The notes under the pieces: model-generated
Databases searched by the model: none
What the model was told of the DNA's origin: nothing
Seen by the model: only the letters and a program-made list of their open reading frames with translations
Translations under genes and position numbers: made by a program
Assembly: GCA_947382415.1 (NCBI GenBank)
Contig: CANCYO010000002.1
Coordinates: 1-64,000 of the forward strand
From: an uncultured Lachnospiraceae bacterium
GTDB taxonomy: Bacteria; Bacillota; Clostridia; Lachnospirales; Lachnospiraceae
DNA: 64,000 nucleotides
Reading direction: 5' to 3'
Shown here: positions 1-8,012 of the stretch, one piece after another
Numbering within the stretch: the first letter of the stretch is position 1
Layout of the letters: each line of letters begins with the position of its first letter

Positions 1-52
1 GACACCTCCACGTCTCGCAACACTCTTTCCCTACACGACGCTCTTCCGATCT
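1..52 (+). other. Sequencing adapter left on the contig end
   Basis: Positions 20-52 are an exact 33-base match to the Illumina TruSeq read-1 adapter, beginning ACACTCTTTCCC and ending TTCCGATCT. Bases 1-11 resemble the P5 tail GAGATCTACAC at 8 of 11 positions, which would make 12-19 (GTCTCGCA) an i5 index. The adapter match is seen directly; the P5 and index reading is inference. This stretch is not chromosomal, so position 53 is the first real base and the window starts at a contig edge. Confidence 0.95.
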
Positions 53-602
53 TATTCGTTCCACAAATCCGAAGGCTATATAAGGTGGAAGATTCAGCTT
101 GGGTACTTTCGCTGCCAGTATAAATATAATTGCTGATTGAGAACACAGATGTCGATCCGCCTGGAAATGGAACATAACATGCTATCATTGTTTTTCCGTT
201 TGTATCGGACTGCAGCGCTGTGTTAGCTGCATCAAGCATTGTCGCTAATTGACCATTTTGTTCTTCGTAAAACAGATATTCATAAAGGATAGCTTTATCA
301 TGATGAATATTCTTTCCTCTATAATATATTTCTTTCCCGCCTGTTGCTTCATAGATAGCATGGGATAAGGCATCATCTGCTTTTTTATTCCGATAAGGAG
401 AAGGATTCCAGAAATATAGCATGTAGATATTTATAATTACTGCAAACAGCACATACACAAGTAATACAATAAATGCTTTTTTGGCTATTGAGCCACGGTC
501 TTTCATAGCTGCAATGGTCATCATTATCAGAAAGGAGGCTACTATAATTGGTCCTGCAACGAAATCGAGTAAAAATATCAGTAATCCGGCAAGTGGGTTC
601 AT
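53..602 (-). CDS. Membrane-anchored protein, 3' end lost at contig edge
   Basis: An open frame of at least 183 codons starts at ATG 602 and reads leftward without a stop into the adapter, so the C-terminus is missing. GAGGA lies about 10 bases upstream of the ATG. The N-terminus (MNPLAGLLIFLLDFVAGPII) forms one hydrophobic segment, and a second follows at about residues 38-57 after a short basic loop (KDRGSIAKK). The rest is polar and looks extracytoplasmic (a YYRGKNIHHD stretch, then Ser/Thr-rich). It starts 20 bases after the end of the peptidase-like segment at 622 and is probably co-transcribed with it. I do not recognise the family. Confidence 0.6.
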
Positions 603-621
603 ATGCACTTTTCCTCGCTAT

Positions 622-1557
622 TTAATATATTCTTAAAATATTAGATAAGTAATTCAGATTATCTGCATATTGATCATATCTAATATAGTAAATGTCTCCC
701 CAGCTTACAACTTTTAAGATATACTCATATCGCAGGGTGGAGCTATTCAAATATTTGTAAAGACCTACAACAGTCATGTAATGTCCGGTAGTTGGTGCAT
801 ATGTATTTGTGTCATCAGATTTTTCTTTTGCGAAAGTTAGTGATTTATACATACGTATGCTGTTATTTTCATCAAATGAATGATAACTAAACACCACCGG
901 GAGATTGTTATTCAGCATCGTCTCAATTTCTTTTAATACGGACTGCCGTTGTTTGCGTGTTTGCTGTCCGCTGTAGGGAGCCCACTGTGCCGACTGGAAA
1001 GTGCTGTCATTGCTCTTCAGGAAGTTTTTTATACCGGATTCCATTTGGCTGGGCATCAATCCGGTGTTATAGTGAAGGTGGTTACCTGAAATAGTGTAGA
1101 CATTGCTATAGTTTCGATCCACATACTTCTTGTAATCCTCAAAGATAATGATGCCATTGTACGAATTGCAGTCAATTCTGTCCTGTTCAGGATATGCGGA
1201 ATGATAGCCTGTATTCTGTTGAGTCAGGTATAATTCCGCATCGCACATGGCAATGACGCCGCAGCCCTTCTCTACCAGTCTGTAATTTGAGTCGGCAGCA
1301 AAATCCGCATAATTCATTGGAGCGGTACTGGTGTCTTTGCCTGCCCACCATCCTTGTTTTCCACCGTGGTACAGAGCGTCGTCAGAGTCTTTCACTTTCA
1401 GATATTCCATTCCGGGATAGCGGTTGTCCAGTTGCGCTACCCATGCGGTATCTTTGCTCCAGGGGTGTTCATCTTTATTGTCAGGTATGCCATCTCCATC
1501 CGTATCTGCTCTGGTGGGATCGCTTCGCAGCACAAAATATTTGGTGTCAAGAGGCAT
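622..1557 (-). CDS. C-terminal papain/C39-like peptidase segment, cut off by an upstream stop
   Basis: This segment of 311 aa is in the same frame as the VWA protein upstream (622 and 1603 are in register), separated only by TAA 1603-1605 and 15 further sense codons. It opens with the end of a thrombospondin type 3 repeat (ADTDGDGIPDNKDEHP, about residues 17-32). The rest looks like a C39/papain-fold cysteine peptidase: a GCGVIAMCDAELYL block with Cys99 as candidate nucleophile, TGHYMTVVGLY with His259, and VVSWGDIYYI near the end. The ATG at 1557 has no clear ribosome-binding site, so this is more likely the separated C-terminus of one gene than an independent gene. Peptidase activity is inferred from motif layout alone. 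Confidence 0.6.
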   Translation of the reverse strand: MPLDTKYFVLRSDPTRADTDGDGIPDNKDEHPWSKDTAWVAQLDNRYPGMEYLKVKDSDDALYHGGKQGWWAGKDTSTAPMNYADFAADSNYRLVEKGCGVIAMCDAELYLTQQNTGYHSAYPEQDRIDCNSYNGIIIFEDYKKYVDRNYSNVYTISGNHLHYNTGLMPSQMESGIKNFLKSNDSTFQSAQWAPYSGQQTRKQRQSVLKEIETMLNNNLPVVFSYHSFDENNSIRMYKSLTFAKEKSDDTNTYAPTTGHYMTVVGLYKYLNSSTLRYEYILKVVSWGDIYYIRYDQYADNLNYLSNILRIY

Positions 1558-1602
1558 CAGGGGATTGCGGTAGCGCTCATCCAGCCGGTGGATCAGTCCG
1601 GT

Positions 1603-4011
1603 TTACTCAAAGTCCGAGAGGCCGTCGCCATCGGTGTCCGCGTTATTGGGGTCTGTATAGATCACCTGCCCATTTGGAAGACGGATGCCTGCGGTCTCGT
1701 AAATGTCATAAAGTCCGTCCCCATCTGTGTCAGTGGGGTCAATCTGATTTACAGTGCTGTCCTGAACAAAACCCATCATGGTTTCTATGGATTGGTTATC
1801 GGTTCCGGAATAGTGTTGTCCGCCTGTGAGTGTAGAGATGTTTTCTAAAGCGGTTTCGGCGTAGGAGTAGCTGGATCCGATATAGATGGTGTATATCTGG
1901 ATATTCTGTTCAACGCATGTGTTTACGGCGCTTTGCACAGAATCCACATCTCCGTCACAGATCAGGACGATGATTTTCTTCTTTTCATTTTGCCGGTCTT
2001 TCAGAAGACTCATTGTTCTGTTCAGACCCTGACTGACACGGGTTCCGCTGGCAACCTGCAGACGGGAGATGCTTTGTTTCAAGGTCAGGGCATTGTCAGT
2101 AAAGTTACAGGCTGTAGAGGCATAGTTGGCAAAATTCACGATTGCCGCCTCATCTCCATTCTGCATGGCGTCAACAAAGCTTGTCAATGCGTTTTTGGTA
2201 GAGGAAAGAGGTTCTCCCTTCATACTGTATGAGGTATCTACCACAAATACAATATCAAAGGCATGTCTGGCATCCCCTGTGCTGCTGTTGCGGTAGTCAA
2301 TATTTTCTCTCCATGCCTCATACCATGCAGCGGAGTCTACCAGCATATAAGTGGAAAAATGGGTAGTCGTGTAGGTAACGGTGTTCTGTTCTGTGTCAAC
2401 GCTGCTGTCCAGAAGCTGATACCAGTGCTGTTCCTCGTCATACCAGAGTATTTTCAGGTCTTCCTCTTTTGTGCCCTGCAGAGCGCTTTCTTCATAGTGG
2501 AAGGTCAACTTTGCAGTGTCAAAGGGAGTGTCTGCATGGATTTCCACAGGTACGCCCACAAGGCCGACTACATCTCTGGACAGGGCATCCTCCTGATAGG
2601 TGTTCCGTATGTATATATTATTCTGTGCATTACCGGATGTCTGCAGAGAGACGGCAATTTTAGAGAGTCCTCTGCCCTCGTCCTCCGGGAAAGCTTCCTC
2701 CACGGTCTGTAAAAGCATTTCTTCTCCGTCGGATATTCCGTTTCCGTCGGTGTCGGCAAGCAGGGGATCAAAGCCCAGAGCTATATCGTCATAATCCGTC
2801 AGACCGTCTCCGTCTGTGTCGGGGCTGTTGGGATCGGTATGATAGAGAAAAATTTCTTCATAATCGGTCAGGTCATCCTTGTCGGAATCTGCCGACGCAG
2901 GATTGGTGCCATAATCTATTTCTTCCTGATTGGTCAGGCCGTCCTGATCTAAGTCCGCTTCTCCGTCGGATATGCCATCGCCGTCCGTATCTGTAAGCAG
3001 AGGGTCTGTGCATGTGAGATAGAGCTCGTCATAATCTGTCAGGCCGTCTCCGTCAGTATCGGGATTTGCAGGATCCAGTCCCCATGCAGTTTCCAGCTTG
3101 TCGGGGATTCCGTCGCCGTCAGTATCCATGTCGTCCTCCGCATCTGTGGAACCGGCATCCGGAACTGCGGGGGAGCTTTTGCCGGGCGTATAAGAGGAGA
3201 GACTGTAGTTAGCGGGCCTGTCTTCTGCCGTCCCGCCGCTTCCGGTAAAACCAAACAGGATTGTCTGGCCGGGGGCAATGTTGGCATTGTGTCCGGAATT
3301 TTGAACGGTATAGTGGATATCGCTTTTCTCAGAGAAATCGGTATCAACCGATTCATCTGTATCTGTACCGATATCCGTTGAGATGATCTCTGCGCACCAT
3401 ATCGTGTCGATGGTTCTGGCAAAATCGAAGGTCAGTGTCCAGTCTTCAATTGTTTTATCTGTGTTATTGGTGATGGAGATGCCGGCGGAAAATCCGTTCC
3501 CCCAATCGCTGTCGAGAGTGTAATTTACAGTATAGTCTTCTTCGGATGAGAGTGTATTTTCACTGAATAACTGATAATCCGAAGGAAAAGCCTGAAAGTC
3601 GCAGGCGCTGTTGAAGCCGAAGCTTACGCTGCCTCCGGCAGGAATCGTCTGGTTCCATCCGGCATTCTTGACGGTGAGATATCCGCTTTTTTGTTCGTTG
3701 GCACAAATTTCCGCATTCCAGATATTGATGATCTCGTCCGGGCAGTCAAAGCTGATATACCAGTTGGAAATTGGCTGTTCCCCGGTATTGTCCAGAGTGA
3801 TATTCGCCTGATAACCGCCGGACCAGCAGTTCTGAAGGTTGAATGTTACTCTGAGGCTGTCTGTTTTACAGACGGCCTGTTTTTCTTCTGCTGCCTGTAC
3901 CGCTGTTGGCGTAAGGGAATGAATGCAGACTGACAGGGCCAGCAGCAGACAGCAAAGTGTTCGTTGTACCTGTTTGCAGGTCTGTTTTCTGCGGTTGTTA
4001 ACATTTTTCAT
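1603..4011 (-). CDS. Secreted CBM2-like / TSP3 / VWA-domain surface protein
   Basis: Start chosen at ATG 4011 (GAGAG about 10 bases upstream), giving 802 aa with a classic signal peptide: Lys/Arg-rich start, LCCLLLALSV core, cut near AVQA-AEE (about residue 40). Domains in order: two CBM2-like beta-sandwiches (about 53-150 and 158-270, each with an N-terminal W..G(Y/F).A.I block, I..W and a final GFxxxG-type strand); thrombospondin type 3 calcium repeats (about 296-432, DTDGDGxxD); a beta-rich linker; a VWA domain (about 586-755) with MIDAS DTSYS at 592-596, Thr657 and Asp686; then more DTDGDG repeats. The frame ends in TAA inside such a repeat, and the same frame continues as the peptidase-like segment at 622-1557, so the full protein was probably about 1149 residues. 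A role in carbohydrate or host-surface binding is inference. Confidence 0.8.
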   Translation of the reverse strand: MKNVNNRRKQTCKQVQRTLCCLLLALSVCIHSLTPTAVQAAEEKQAVCKTDSLRVTFNLQNCWSGGYQANITLDNTGEQPISNWYISFDCPDEIINIWNAEICANEQKSGYLTVKNAGWNQTIPAGGSVSFGFNSACDFQAFPSDYQLFSENTLSSEEDYTVNYTLDSDWGNGFSAGISITNNTDKTIEDWTLTFDFARTIDTIWCAEIISTDIGTDTDESVDTDFSEKSDIHYTVQNSGHNANIAPGQTILFGFTGSGGTAEDRPANYSLSSYTPGKSSPAVPDAGSTDAEDDMDTDGDGIPDKLETAWGLDPANPDTDGDGLTDYDELYLTCTDPLLTDTDGDGISDGEADLDQDGLTNQEEIDYGTNPASADSDKDDLTDYEEIFLYHTDPNSPDTDGDGLTDYDDIALGFDPLLADTDGNGISDGEEMLLQTVEEAFPEDEGRGLSKIAVSLQTSGNAQNNIYIRNTYQEDALSRDVVGLVGVPVEIHADTPFDTAKLTFHYEESALQGTKEEDLKILWYDEEQHWYQLLDSSVDTEQNTVTYTTTHFSTYMLVDSAAWYEAWRENIDYRNSSTGDARHAFDIVFVVDTSYSMKGEPLSSTKNALTSFVDAMQNGDEAAIVNFANYASTACNFTDNALTLKQSISRLQVASGTRVSQGLNRTMSLLKDRQNEKKKIIVLICDGDVDSVQSAVNTCVEQNIQIYTIYIGSSYSYAETALENISTLTGGQHYSGTDNQSIETMMGFVQDSTVNQIDPTDTDGDGLYDIYETAGIRLPNGQVIYTDPNNADTDGDGLSDFE

Positions 4012-4054
4012 TGATATTATTCTCTCGATTTCTTTTAAATTGAAATATTGTACC

Positions 4055-4083
4055 ATTATACTAAAAAACATTATTATTTACAA
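4055..4083 (-). promoter_or_regulatory. Sigma-70 promoter of the VWA surface protein
   Basis: On the minus strand, TTGTAA (4083-4078) is 17 bases from TATAAT (4060-4055). It lies 44 bases upstream of ATG 4011, which supports that start over the in-frame ATG at 4071, since the latter would lie upstream of the -10 box. Confidence 0.7.
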
Positions 4084-4157
4084 GTATTATTTTGGCATAA
4101 TATGCATTATTACAGTATAAACAGCCATTTTTTACCACATGCAGTTCTCTGTCTGAC

Positions 4158-4186
4158 TTGATTAATAAAGTCATCGGCGGTATAAT
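4158..4186 (+). promoter_or_regulatory. Sigma-70 promoter of cardiolipin synthase
   Basis: TTGATT (4158-4163), 17-base spacer, TATAAT (4181-4186), 85 bases before the cls ATG. It is divergent from the promoter of the VWA protein about 75 bases away. Confidence 0.7.
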
Positions 4187-4271
4187 GAAGCCATTATTAA
4201 GTAAATAGCCTTTAAATATTTCAAAAGAATTTGCCGGGAGACAATCAGGGCAGGAAATACGGAGGAAAAGA

Positions 4272-5849
4272 ATGCCGGAAGATAGTACAAATATGGGACT
4301 TACGCTGTTGAAAAAGGGGCAGAAAGGAATCATACATGCCATATTCAGCCGCATGGGAGTGGTTTTGGTGCTGCTTGTGGTACAGATTCTTATTTTGTTT
4401 GGGCTTTTTCAGCGGTTTAAGGAGTTTCTGCCCCATGTTTGGGGAGGAACCGTACTCTTTACATTCTGTATGGTGATTTATCTTCTGAACAGCAGGATGA
4501 ATCCCACGGTAAAGATTACATGGCTGATCGTGATCATGCTGGCTCCTGTGTTTGGGGTGCTTTTATTCGTATATACACAGAGCGAGATCGGACATCGGGT
4601 ATTGAAAAGGCGTGTTGACCAGCTAAACTCCGATACGATGGAGGATATTCCGCAATCGCGGGAGGTGATGGAGCAGCTTACTGCGGATAATAAAGGAGTG
4701 GCGTCGTTAGCGCATTATATGCACAGAAGCGGCTGCCATCCGGTATTCGGCGGGACGGACGTAACGTATTTTCCGCTGGGTGAAGACAAGTTTGCGGAGA
4801 TGCTCAGACAGCTTGAAGCGGCGGAGCATTTTATCTTCATGGAATATTTTATCGTGGATGAAGGCCTGATGTGGGGAAGGGTATTGGAAATCCTTGCGAG
4901 GAAAGCGGCCGAGGGCGTGGACGTCCGCGTTATGTATGACGGAACCTGTGAATTTGCGCTGCTGCCACGGGATTATCCGAAGCGCCTGAAAGCGCTGGGG
5001 ATCAAGTGCAAGATATTTGCCCCGGTGATGCCCTTTGTGTCCACCCACTATAATTTTCGGGATCACAGGAAGATTCTGGTGATCGACGGGCACACGGCTT
5101 TCAACGGGGGAGTAAATCTGGCGGACGAGTATATCAATCATAAAGTTAAATTCGGGCATTGGAAGGATACCGCCGTCATGCTGAAAGGCGAAGCGGTGAA
5201 AAGCTTTACCCTGATGTTTTTGAAGATGTGGGGAATCGATGAGAAAGAAACGGAGTTTAAAAAGTACCTTGCCGGTTCATCCATGTCCGTGGCGGGCGCT
5301 AAGGGATATGTGATCCCTTTTGGAGACTGCCCCCTGGACAATGACAGGCTGGGAGAGCGGGTCTATATGGATATCCTGAACCGGGCCCGGGAGTTTGTGC
5401 ATATCATGACGCCGTACCTGATTCTGGACGGCGAGATGGAGACAGCCCTGAAATTTGCCGCGGAACGGGGCGTTGAGGTGATATTGCTGTTGCCGGGGAT
5501 TCCCGATAAAGCCATACCGTATGCCATGGCAAAGACGTATTACGCTTCTCTTCTGGCATCGGGGGTAAAAATCTATGAGTATACGCCGGGGTTTGTCCAC
5601 GCGAAAGTGTTTGTCAGCGACAACTGTGAGGCGGTGGTGGGAACCATCAATCTGGATTACCGGAGTCTGTATCATCATTTTGAGTGCGCTACTTATATGT
5701 ATGGCACAGACTGCGTTTTGGACATCGAGGCGGATTTTGAGGCAACGCTGCAAAAATGCAGACAGGTTACCATGGAAACCGTAAAGAAAGAAAAGCTGTC
5801 GGTGAAACTGACCGGATATGTGATGAAGGCCGCTGCGCCGTTACTGTAG
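4272..5849 (+). CDS. cls: Cardiolipin synthase (phospholipase D superfamily)
   Basis: Joins two phosphatidylglycerol molecules into cardiolipin and glycerol at the inner membrane. The 525-aa protein has three N-terminal hydrophobic segments (about 27-45, 58-75, 82-100; the PLDc_N region) and two PLD half-sites with complete HKD motifs: His265-Lys267-Asp272 (HRKILVID, followed by GGVNLADEY) and His443-Lys445-Asp450 (HAKVFVSD, followed by GTINLDYRS). Length and order fit the Gram-positive Cls family. GGAGG sits 6 bases before the ATG, and a good promoter lies at 4158-4186. It is monocistronic or leads into the van regulators 65 bases downstream. No terminator is visible in that gap. Confidence 0.93.
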   Translation: MPEDSTNMGLTLLKKGQKGIIHAIFSRMGVVLVLLVVQILILFGLFQRFKEFLPHVWGGTVLFTFCMVIYLLNSRMNPTVKITWLIVIMLAPVFGVLLFVYTQSEIGHRVLKRRVDQLNSDTMEDIPQSREVMEQLTADNKGVASLAHYMHRSGCHPVFGGTDVTYFPLGEDKFAEMLRQLEAAEHFIFMEYFIVDEGLMWGRVLEILARKAAEGVDVRVMYDGTCEFALLPRDYPKRLKALGIKCKIFAPVMPFVSTHYNFRDHRKILVIDGHTAFNGGVNLADEYINHKVKFGHWKDTAVMLKGEAVKSFTLMFLKMWGIDEKETEFKKYLAGSSMSVAGAKGYVIPFGDCPLDNDRLGERVYMDILNRAREFVHIMTPYLILDGEMETALKFAAERGVEVILLLPGIPDKAIPYAMAKTYYASLLASGVKIYEYTPGFVHAKVFVSDNCEAVVGTINLDYRSLYHHFECATYMYGTDCVLDIEADFEATLQKCRQVTMETVKKEKLSVKLTGYVMKAAAPLL

Positions 5850-5914
5850 AAGGTATGAAGGTTTCATGTTGGGTTAAGCATGGGATTAAGTGTAGAATAT
5901 GAGGGGGAAGCATC

Positions 5915-6610
5915 ATGCAGGAGAAGATTCTGATCGTGGATGATGAAAAGGACATAGCGGATTTGGTGGCGGTCTATCTGCAAAATGACGGCTATGAGGT
6001 GGAGATGGTCTATGATGCGCAGTCGGCGCTGGAGTGTGTGGAGCGGGAGTCGTTCGGACTTGCCATTCTGGATGTGATGCTGCCGGACATGGACGGTTTT
6101 GCGCTGTGCCGGCGTATCAGGGAGAATTATTTGTTTCCTATTATTATGCTGACGGCAAGGGTGGAGGATATGGACAAGATCACGGGGCTCACTGTGGGCG
6201 CCGATGATTATGTCACCAAGCCCTTCAATCCGCTGGAGCTTCTGGCCAGAGTCAGGACACAGCTTCGCAGATATACCCGGTACAATACGGGAAAGGAGGA
6301 CGCGGTAAGGCAGAACGAGATATCCATCCGGGGACTGCACATATCCCGGGAGATGCACAAATGCCTGCTGAATGGAAAACCTTTGACGCTGACTCCCATG
6401 GAGTTTGATATTCTGTGGTATCTCTGTGAGAAGCAGGGCTGTGTGGTGGCCTCCGAGGAGCTCTATGAGGCGGTGTGGGGAGAGAAGTATCTGGACAGCA
6501 ATAATACGGTGATGACGCATATTGCAAGGCTGCGGGAGAAGATGCAGGAGCCTGCGCGCAGGCCCCAATATATCAAGACCATCTGGGGAGTGGGTTACAC
6601 CATTGAATGA
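5915..6610 (+). CDS. vanR: VanR-like OmpR-family response regulator
   Basis: Receiver domain at residues 1-120 (KILIVDDEKDIADL, phospho-acceptor in AILDVMLPDMDG, conserved Lys in VTKPFNPLELLARV) and a winged-helix OmpR domain at about 135-231 (LTPMEFDILWYLCEKQG, ending IKTIWGVGYTIE). Both are typical of VanR. It overlaps the next gene, a sensor kinase, and the two precede vanG-vanXY-vanT, the order known from vanG-like clusters. Expected role: phosphorylated by VanS, it activates the vanG promoter downstream. AGGGGGAAG precedes the ATG. The family call is firm; the VanR name rests on context and similarity. Confidence 0.88.
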   Translation: MQEKILIVDDEKDIADLVAVYLQNDGYEVEMVYDAQSALECVERESFGLAILDVMLPDMDGFALCRRIRENYLFPIIMLTARVEDMDKITGLTVGADDYVTKPFNPLELLARVRTQLRRYTRYNTGKEDAVRQNEISIRGLHISREMHKCLLNGKPLTLTPMEFDILWYLCEKQGCVVASEELYEAVWGEKYLDSNNTVMTHIARLREKMQEPARRPQYIKTIWGVGYTIE

Positions 6611-7799
6611 GAGAAAGACTGACAGCGAAGCGAATATTAATATTGGCAGTGAAAGAATCGTATCAGGCAAAAAAAGCGGCGGCAGGTACCGTTCGTTAAA
6701 AGCGAAGATCACCGTCAACACCGTTGTTATGATAGGTCTTGCCATGGTGGTCATCCAACTGCTCTACCGGTTTGTATTTTACGGACATTTTGCCAACTGG
6801 GTGGTGGTGTTTCTGGAACATACCATGTTTCGAGGGTATGACCGTGCCTATGACCGCGCGCTGGAGGTCTATCGGCTTACGGTGCGCGATCATATAGAAT
6901 GGTATTATATGGCCGGGATAGTGCTTGTCTTCGCAGTCATCCTGTGGATTTATCTGAACGGTTTTATCAAGTATTTTAACAGGATCAACAGCGGCATAGA
7001 CGCACTGATCGAGGAAAACGCAGGGGATGTCCGGCTGCCCTCAGAACTGCGTACCGTGGAACTCAAGATCAATTCCATCAAGCGCACACTGGAACAGCGC
7101 AAAATGGACGCGCAGCTTGCGGAGCAGCGCAAAAACGATCTGATCGTCTATCTCGACCATGATCTGAAGACGCCGCTGACCAGTGTCATCGGTTATCTGA
7201 CGCTGCTTCGGGACGAGCCCCAGATCTCGCAGGAGCTGCGCTGCCGTTACACGGGTATCGCGCTGGAGAAGGCGGAGCGTCTGGAGGATCTGATCAATGA
7301 GTTTTTTGACATTACCCGTTTTAACCTGACGTCGCTGACGCTGGAGACTGAGCGGATCAATCTCAGCAGGATGCTGGAGCAGTTGATCAGTGAGAGCGGC
7401 CCTATATTGGCGGAAAAGGAACTCCGATGGCAGACGGATATTGCTCCCGGGATAGAGTTTGCCGGGGATGCCAACAAACTGGCGCGGGTGTTTGACAATC
7501 TGATCCGCAATGCAGTCAATTACAGCTATGCCGGATCTGAGATTTATTTTTCGGCACAGATTACCGGCGGGCAGATCAGGCTGTTTATCAAAAATCACGG
7601 CAAAACTATTCCGGCGGACAAGCTGGAGCATCTGTTTGACCAGTTTTACCGGGTGGACGCCTCCAGAGCGTCGGCCACAGGCGGCGCCGGGCTGGGACTT
7701 GCCATTGCAAAGGAGATCGTGGAGCTGCACGGAGGAACGATCACGGCTGAGAGCGCAGAGGAGAGCATTTCTTTTCTGGTTGCGTTTCCCGCAGACTGA
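6603..7799 (+). CDS. vanS: VanS-like membrane sensor histidine kinase
   Basis: Partner kinase of vanR. Two transmembrane segments (TVVMIGLAMVVIQLLYRFVFY and MAGIVLVFAVILWIYLNGFI) flank a short external loop of about 35 residues rich in Arg/Tyr, as in VanS. Next come a HAMP-like linker, the H-box with phospho-His in YLDHDLKTPLTSVIGYL, the N-box NLIRNAVNYSY, and the G-box GGAGLGLAIAKEIVELHGG. The frame is open back to ATG 6522, but that start lies 88 bases inside vanR. I prefer TTG 6603, which overlaps the vanR stop by 8 bases with GGGGAG upstream, giving 398 aa. The ligand (drug or cell-wall intermediate) cannot be read from sequence. Confidence 0.85.
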   Translation: MNERKTDSEANINIGSERIVSGKKSGGRYRSLKAKITVNTVVMIGLAMVVIQLLYRFVFYGHFANWVVVFLEHTMFRGYDRAYDRALEVYRLTVRDHIEWYYMAGIVLVFAVILWIYLNGFIKYFNRINSGIDALIEENAGDVRLPSELRTVELKINSIKRTLEQRKMDAQLAEQRKNDLIVYLDHDLKTPLTSVIGYLTLLRDEPQISQELRCRYTGIALEKAERLEDLINEFFDITRFNLTSLTLETERINLSRMLEQLISESGPILAEKELRWQTDIAPGIEFAGDANKLARVFDNLIRNAVNYSYAGSEIYFSAQITGGQIRLFIKNHGKTIPADKLEHLFDQFYRVDASRASATGGAGLGLAIAKEIVELHGGTITAESAEESISFLVAFPAD

Positions 7800-7840
7800 G
7801 GATTTTCCGAAATTTCCTTTTTTGGGGGACGTCAAGAAAA

Positions 7841-7852
7841 TTGTATGAATTT
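7841..7852 (+). promoter_or_regulatory. Candidate VanR box upstream of vanG
   Basis: TTGTATGAATTT matches the published VanR 12-mer TCGTANGAAA(T/A)T at all but one or two positions. It lies about 40 bases before a TATAAA -10-like element (7893-7898) that has no good -35, as expected of an activated promoter. Binding is inference. Confidence 0.4.
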
Positions 7853-7896
7853 CGCAATAAAATCATAATAAATCCAAAAGGAATCCTGAAAGTATA

Positions 7897-7946
7897 AAAT
7901 GTCTTGTTTTGATACAATAGATTTGTGTCAAAACAGGGCATTTTTT
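7897..7946 (+). terminator. Hairpin with T-run between vanS and vanG
   Basis: The arms 7905-7917 and 7923-7935 (TGTTTTGATACAA / TTGTGTCAAAACA) pair over 13 positions with one G-T wobble around a 5-base loop. The outer bases AAATG (7897-7901) and CATTT (7939-7943) extend the stem, and six Ts follow at 7941-7946. It can act as a Rho-independent terminator after vanRS. Because a -10-like element (7893-7898) touches its left arm, it could alternatively be a leader structure or operator for vanG. Confidence 0.6.
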
Positions 7947-8012
7947 GCGCGTTGAAATAAAGGCAGCGTAAAATGCAGCTGAATAAAAGAAGGATGGGAG
8001 AAGACGGATAAA

